Made by a program: the position numbers and the translations under genes. Positions 49,615 to 53,505 of a stretch of DNA of 53,505 nt are shown in pieces; within the stretch, counting starts at the first letter, position 1; each line of letters opens with the position of its first letter. The stretch is from CAYLJJ01 sp964384025. Lineage in GTDB: Bacteria; Myxococcota_A; Bradymonadia; UBA7976; UBA1532. Location of the stretch: NCBI GenBank assembly GCA_964384025.1, contig CAYLJJ010000038.1:1-53505 (forward strand), read 5' to 3'. The notes beneath the pieces are model-generated. The model saw nothing but the letters and a program-made list of their open reading frames with translations. It ran no database searches and was not told where the DNA came from.

Positions 49615-51213
49615 CTATTGAAGTTTGTTCGCAGCGGTGGGGCGTGGGCGAGCCTGAAACAGCCATTGGATTTGAAAGGGATCCCCTCGGCGCAGTTGCA
49701 GTTGATAGCCCGCCGCATCTAGGGCTGAGGCCATCGCTTCAGCGCTCCTTACGCGGATCTCCCAACCTAGATGTTTGCTCATCCCTGAACGCTCTGAGTG
49801 CTCCGCTGTGGTGCTACAGATGAGGAGCCCCTCAGGGTGAAGGCGAGCCCGTAAAGCGAGGAGATGCTTCAGCAGCTCAGCTTCATCCAGATACTCCGCC
49901 AAGCCGATAAAGAGGATCAGATCAAAGGGACCAGGGGGCAGATGTGCCAGGTCACCCTTAATCAACCTTGCTTGAGGCATCCGAGCCCTGGCGAGGCTCA
50001 GCGCGGCGGCGTCTGGATCCACCAAGCAGCTCTCTGATGCGGCGATCCCCGCCGCGTCGTAGCCCCCTCCACAAGGGAGCGAGAGGAGGCGCTCAGGAGC
50101 CTGAGAGCGCCCCCACTCCACCGTGAGCCAGTAACGAAAGCGCAGAGAGCGCGCCGCAGGGCCGCTCTGAACCCAGGCGTCGATCAGCCGCCCAAGGATG
50201 TTTCGCCCCACAGGCTCACCGCGATAGAGCTGCTCCATCACAGGGGCGCCTCCACCCAGACGACGAGCCAGATAGGGGACCGCAGCAGCCTCTAACCAAG
50301 CTCCCCCTTTCACCTCTTTGGAGGCTGTCATCCGGGGAGGAGGATTGGGGGCTTCAGGGAAGGGAGGAGGCTTAACGGTCGGGAGAGGAGCGAAGCCGGG
50401 TAGAGGATCCAGGAACCATGAGAGAGGCAGCTGTTTAAGACCAAAGCCATCCCTGACTGCGGTCATCAGACGAGCCGCAAAACCCAGCCCCAAGACCAGA
50501 AGCCCTTGGGCGCGCAGCTCGGAGAAGAGGAGCAGCGACAGCGCCCCCCAGTTGAGCAGAGGAGGCAGCAGACGGACCAAGGCTCGGAGGATGAGATCAG
50601 GTCCCAGGAGATCTCCAAACTGAGCCGTCCAGGCTGCTCTAGACCAAGCTGGAGCGGAGAGGCAGGCGCGACCCTCAGCGTCACGCCCATCTCGTAGGTC
50701 CACCGAGAGGCAGTGCGCTTTGCGGGCGCGCGCCATTCTCAGGAGGGGCTCTTTTCCTGGCCCTGGTAGCTCAAGATCCCCCTGACGAAACCAGACACAG
50801 CGAGGATCCGCGAAGCCCTGAGGGCGCAACAGATCATTGACCGCTTCAGCCCCCGCAAAGTCGCGCCAGAAGCGCTCTCGGGCCAAAGCCAGAGGATCGC
50901 CTTTGGGGAGCGGGAAGAGCGAGATAAAGTCCGCGCCACAGGCCGCGAGGCGCCCAGGGAGTTGGGGGTCCAAGCTCAAGCCTTCTCCCAGCGCCAGGAC
51001 CCGCTGAGGCCCTTCTGGATCGGGCCCCTCAGGGCCTCGCCGACAGCGCTCAGGGGGGGGATTGAGTTGAGGAGCCTCTCCTCCTTTGGTGAGCCAGAGC
51101 TGGTAGGGAGGAACAAAGCTGCTGGGGCTGGGCATACGGCGTAGGTTGATATGGGCTGAGCGCAGCAAGATCAGCCCCCAAAGCAGGATCAGAAACCAAG
51201 CGAAGAGGATCAT
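49615..51213 (-). CDS. Membrane protein fused to class I methyltransferase
   Basis: 532 residues. An N-terminal transmembrane segment, a cytosolic region (about 70-210) and hydrophobic segments near 215-260 recall the GT2-type glycosyltransferases of hopanoid/ceramide pathways, but their catalytic DxD and QxxRW are not clear, so this is only a guess. The C-terminal 200 residues are a methyltransferase: LLSLPCGGGYDAAG as a SAM-binding motif variant, LIKGDLAHLPPGPFDLILFIG, and GLLICSTTAEHS. ATG start with AGGGAGAG close by. Start codons of this and the next, divergent gene are 12 bases apart. Confidence 0.65.
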   Translation of the reverse strand: MILFAWFLILLWGLILLRSAHINLRRMPSPSSFVPPYQLWLTKGGEAPQLNPPPERCRRGPEGPDPEGPQRVLALGEGLSLDPQLPGRLAACGADFISLFPLPKGDPLALARERFWRDFAGAEAVNDLLRPQGFADPRCVWFRQGDLELPGPGKEPLLRMARARKAHCLSVDLRDGRDAEGRACLSAPAWSRAAWTAQFGDLLGPDLILRALVRLLPPLLNWGALSLLLFSELRAQGLLVLGLGFAARLMTAVRDGFGLKQLPLSWFLDPLPGFAPLPTVKPPPFPEAPNPPPRMTASKEVKGGAWLEAAAVPYLARRLGGGAPVMEQLYRGEPVGRNILGRLIDAWVQSGPAARSLRFRYWLTVEWGRSQAPERLLSLPCGGGYDAAGIAASESCLVDPDAAALSLARARMPQARLIKGDLAHLPPGPFDLILFIGLAEYLDEAELLKHLLALRARLHPEGLLICSTTAEHSERSGMSKHLGWEIRVRSAEAMASALDAAGYQLQLRRGDPFQIQWLFQARPRPTAANKLQ

Positions 51214-51225
51214 CTCTCCCTCTCA

Positions 51226-52236
51226 ATGAACAGAGCCTGTATCTTCTCCTCCATGAGTATCCCCCTAGAGAGTCCCGACTGCCCCCTCTGTGGAGCGGAC
51301 AGCGTCTGGAAGACCAGCTTAACCGGTCTCCGTGATTGGGTTTGGCGTAAGCCAGGAGAGTTTCAGCTCCAGCGCTGTACAGGCTGCGGCTTGGTCGCCA
51401 CCCGCCCTCGGCCTACGCCTGAAGCTCTGGGATTTTACTATGAAGAGAGCTACTCAGGGGAGGGGGAGGCGGGGGAGGGGATCAAGCGCTTTCAAACCGA
51501 CTCCTGGTTGGGCCGCCTGATCTCCCGCTATCGCCTCTCTGTCTTGGCTAAAGTTCAGCGCCTCAGCCCTGAAGACCACCTCCTGGATGTGGGCTGTAGC
51601 TACGGAGGTTTCCTCAGGGCTGCTCGTGAGCAGAGCGGCTGCGCTATCAGCGGCGTCGATCTGGATGCGGGCAGCATTCAGCAAGCGGTTGACCCTGAGC
51701 TTTGTGACTATCGGCAAGGAGAGCTGGCGGCGGCGGGCTTCGCTTCCGAGTCTTTTACGGTGGTCAGCTTTATGGAGTCTCTAGAGCACCACCCTGAGCC
51801 GGTTGCCGCGCTTAAAGAGGCGTCGAAGCTTCTCAAAGGGGGTGGGCTCTGCGTGGTAGAGGTGCCCAACTATGGGGGATTCTGGCGACGTATCTTCAGG
51901 GGCAGCTGGCTCCCTCTCCTGGTCCCTCAGCATCTCTTTCACTTTGATCTTAAGAGCCTGCGGGCGTGTATGGAGGCGGCGGGCCTGAAGGTGCTGCATC
52001 AACAGACGATGTTCTATCCCCTGGAGGGGATCGCCAGCCTGGGCATCGCCCTGGGGCGGCTCTTTCGCGTGCCCCCCTACGGTACACCCCCCTCTTGGCG
52101 AACACCCTTCGATGTCGCGCTCTTTCTGCTGCTCTTTGGGCTCTATTTTCTCTGGGAGATCCCCAGCCAAGCTCTGTTAAGGGTGTTGGGGTTGGCGGGA
52201 CATCAGCTCGCGATCGGGAGGAAACTTGGAAAGTAA
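51226..52236 (+). CDS. SAM-dependent methyltransferase with N-terminal zinc ribbon
   Basis: 336 residues. A zinc ribbon with two CxxC pairs (CPLCGADSVW and RCTGCGLVATRPRP) is followed by YYEESYSG, as in methyltransferases of sugar and cell-surface biosynthesis, then motif I LLDVGCSYGGFLRAA, the Asp loop VDLDAGS, and SFMESLEHHPEP with post-motif GGLCVVEVPNYGG. The C-terminal 60 residues are hydrophobic and could anchor the protein. ATG at 51226; a later ATG at 51253 is possible, and neither has a clear SD. Probably acts with the divergent fused methyltransferase on a surface lipid or glycan. Confidence 0.82.
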   Translation: MNRACIFSSMSIPLESPDCPLCGADSVWKTSLTGLRDWVWRKPGEFQLQRCTGCGLVATRPRPTPEALGFYYEESYSGEGEAGEGIKRFQTDSWLGRLISRYRLSVLAKVQRLSPEDHLLDVGCSYGGFLRAAREQSGCAISGVDLDAGSIQQAVDPELCDYRQGELAAAGFASESFTVVSFMESLEHHPEPVAALKEASKLLKGGGLCVVEVPNYGGFWRRIFRGSWLPLLVPQHLFHFDLKSLRACMEAAGLKVLHQQTMFYPLEGIASLGIALGRLFRVPPYGTPPSWRTPFDVALFLLLFGLYFLWEIPSQALLRVLGLAGHQLAIGRKLGK

Positions 52237-52316
52237 ACAGGTCCATGCTCAAGGATCTTGTCGAGTGCTCTCTTCTCATCGGGTGGTGAGGATCTTCGGC
52301 TGAGAGAGCCCTGCTC

Positions 52317-53234
52317 TCAAAATTCGATCTGGTAGCGCCCCAGGCCCATCACCGTAGAGCGCCCAATATGAAGCAGCTCTCCAGCACGCAGTAGAGGGCC
52401 AAAGTAGGAGAGCCCCTCTCCTTTGAAGCGCAGATGGCCCAGGCGACAGTTGTAGTATTGGGCCGCCTGACCTCGATTGCTGTAGCGCTTCACCTGCACC
52501 GGCTCTAGGCTCTGCTCGAGCAGCTCAACTTTCGACGCAGCCTCCCAGAGCGCCTCCTGCCTGCGAGCTACAGGTTGGTCACAGTGCATCTCTAAGACAG
52601 GGATCAGACGACGATAGACCCAACCCAGGAAGCTTTTGAAACTCAACCCCCTTTTTAGCTCGGAGAGAGGCAGGCGCGCTGGGGTCAGCAGCTTCACTGA
52701 GATCTCCTCGGGGATGGATTGGGAGAGGAACCATGCACCCTCCTCTTCAGGAGCAAACTCAGGTCTCTCTCCTGGCGTCCAGAGGAGCTCTCTTGTAAGC
52801 GGTGAGCAGATCTCGATGAGTTTAAAGGGGGCTTGCCTAAGCCCCAAGCCCCGCACTGCCATACGCTGCACTGCGCAGATCAGCCAGGGGAGATGGAGCT
52901 GGGCTCGCCCCAAGAGGATCAGCTCAAACTCTAAGATCTTTGAAGGCTCCCAGGGATCCTCACGGCGATCGGGAGGGTGCAAGATATAGGGGCGCGTAGA
53001 GTCTCTCTTGGCCCCGTCCAGTTGAGGATCTCCAAAGAGGTAAAGATAGGGGCAAGTGTCTTGGAGACAGCGACGCTCCTCCGGTCCACGCTGTTGGTCC
53101 CCAACGAGATCCCGAAGCGCATGCCCCAGAGCCCCTCTCAGGGTTGAACCCAAGAAGGGAGGAAGCTGGCTGCGTCGCTGAACTTGAAGGCGAAAGATCA
53201 CCCTTGAGTAGCTCAAGCTTTCCAGGTGGTTCAT
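52317..53234 (-). CDS. cas6: CRISPR pre-crRNA processing endoribonuclease Cas6
   Basis: RAMP-type protein, 305 residues, matching the Cas6 family (the DUF2276/CRISPR_Cas6 form common in type III and some type I loci). N-terminal LPPFLGSTLRGALGHALRDL, a CxxxxCPYLYLFGDP segment, LHLPWLICAVQRMAVRGLG, and the C-terminal glycine-rich loop HIGRSTVMGLGRY are all typical. It cuts the repeat RNA of CRISPR transcripts. ATG start with AAGGA about 5 bases upstream. No other cas gene or CRISPR array is found to the left; any partner must lie to the right of the window, upstream of this gene. Confidence 0.87.
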   Translation of the reverse strand: MNHLESLSYSRVIFRLQVQRRSQLPPFLGSTLRGALGHALRDLVGDQQRGPEERRCLQDTCPYLYLFGDPQLDGAKRDSTRPYILHPPDRREDPWEPSKILEFELILLGRAQLHLPWLICAVQRMAVRGLGLRQAPFKLIEICSPLTRELLWTPGERPEFAPEEEGAWFLSQSIPEEISVKLLTPARLPLSELKRGLSFKSFLGWVYRRLIPVLEMHCDQPVARRQEALWEAASKVELLEQSLEPVQVKRYSNRGQAAQYYNCRLGHLRFKGEGLSYFGPLLRAGELLHIGRSTVMGLGRYQIEF

Positions 53235-53455
53235 AAGATCCTTGCCCTCTTTGAGCTTGATGGTGCGCTTCGCTGCTCTGTGTTTGGGTTCAAGTCTGTG
53301 CGCCTCCTCGTTGCCCTGCTCTTTTGCGAGGATCCTGCTGATGCGATCCCCGAGTGTGTGGTTTGAGTATAGGTGGGTGGTCCTGATCTTGAGGTAAAAA
53401 ACTCAGCTTGGAGGCCAAAGAGAAAACTCTACTTCCTTTGAGATCTCTCTGAGCC

Positions 53456-53482
53456 GAGCCCTGCTCTTTGCAGGGGCTCTTT
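53456..53482 (+). terminator. Possible terminator near right edge
   Basis: GAGCCCTGC and GCAGGGGCTC pair with one bulge around TCTTT, followed by TTTACA. On the plus strand it could end a transcript, though no plus-strand gene precedes it. The remainder of 53235-53505 shows no repeats and no gene. Confidence 0.35.
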
Positions 53483-53505
53483 ACACCATCAAGTTCAGCA
53501 GGAGA

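Noticed and set aside
52306..52317. GAGCCCTGCTCT shared with 53456-53467
   Set aside because: A 12-base match in two short hairpin regions could be coincidence; no longer repeat extends from it.
53235..53505. Possible CRISPR array beside cas6
   Set aside because: No direct repeats of 20 bases or more with regular spacing are visible; only a terminator-like hairpin.

Overview
The window looks like a chromosome segment of a Gram-negative bacterium of deltaproteobacterial grade, most likely Myxococcota or Bradymonadota. The basis is inference. It rests on outer-membrane biology (AsmA, TonB-like and beta-barrel proteins, many lipoproteins with a lipobox), a type IV pilin, PilZ, YqgE, HEAT-repeat and HD-like proteins, and an unusual number of cysteine-rich, modular lipoproteins. 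Most of the sequence is moderately GC-rich, with heavy use of GAG, CTC, ATC and CGC codons and a striking density of GATC. Genes are tightly packed, often overlapping as ATGA or GTGA, and several use GTG or TTG starts chosen by a good Shine-Dalgarno (SD) sequence.

Layout. 1-3000: an AT-rich island with a hybrid sensor histidine kinase and a possible IS end; it does not match the rest in composition. 3073-12368: housekeeping genes: the threonine-degradation pair kbl-tdh, yebC-ruvA, lon, a zinc-finger/propeller protein, a DnaQ-like exonuclease, a lipoprotein and methylmalonyl-CoA epimerase. 12449-15987: a 1075-residue lipoprotein built of two kinds of cysteine modules (four A, twelve B), coupled to a YkgJ-type metal-cluster protein. 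16042-24001: two divergent HEAT-repeat proteins, a protein with a degenerate HD-GYP domain, YqgE, and a PilZ protein. 24002-24649: decayed IS5-like remnant. 24650-30868: a large AsmA-family protein and a TIR-STAND-transmembrane protein whose P-loop lysine is replaced by cysteine.

31142-36004: a four-gene envelope operon (parvulin-type PPIase, HupE/UreJ-like membrane protein, DUF3604 lipoprotein, zincin-type lipoprotein). 36013-43106: TonB-like protein, type IV pilin, BtpA-family protein, phosphoglucomutase, exported tyrosine-phosphatase-like protein, acidic cysteine-containing membrane protein and a small beta-barrel. 43173-44313: translation-linked genes hpf-ridA, rpmB and tRNA-Arg(CCG) with a clear terminator. 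44320-49568: a TPR/methyltransferase-like protein and two large cysteine-rich lipoproteins, one with a hydrolase fold lacking its nucleophilic serine. 49615-52236: two divergent methyltransferases, one fused to a membrane region. 52317-53234: a Cas6 endoribonuclease at the right edge, with no CRISPR array visible inside the window.

The best candidates for undescribed biology are the TIR-STAND protein with a lost P-loop lysine, the A/B-module lipoprotein, the HEAT/degenerate-HD locus, and the four-gene envelope operon. All functional links beyond named families are inference from sequence read by eye; no database search was possible.
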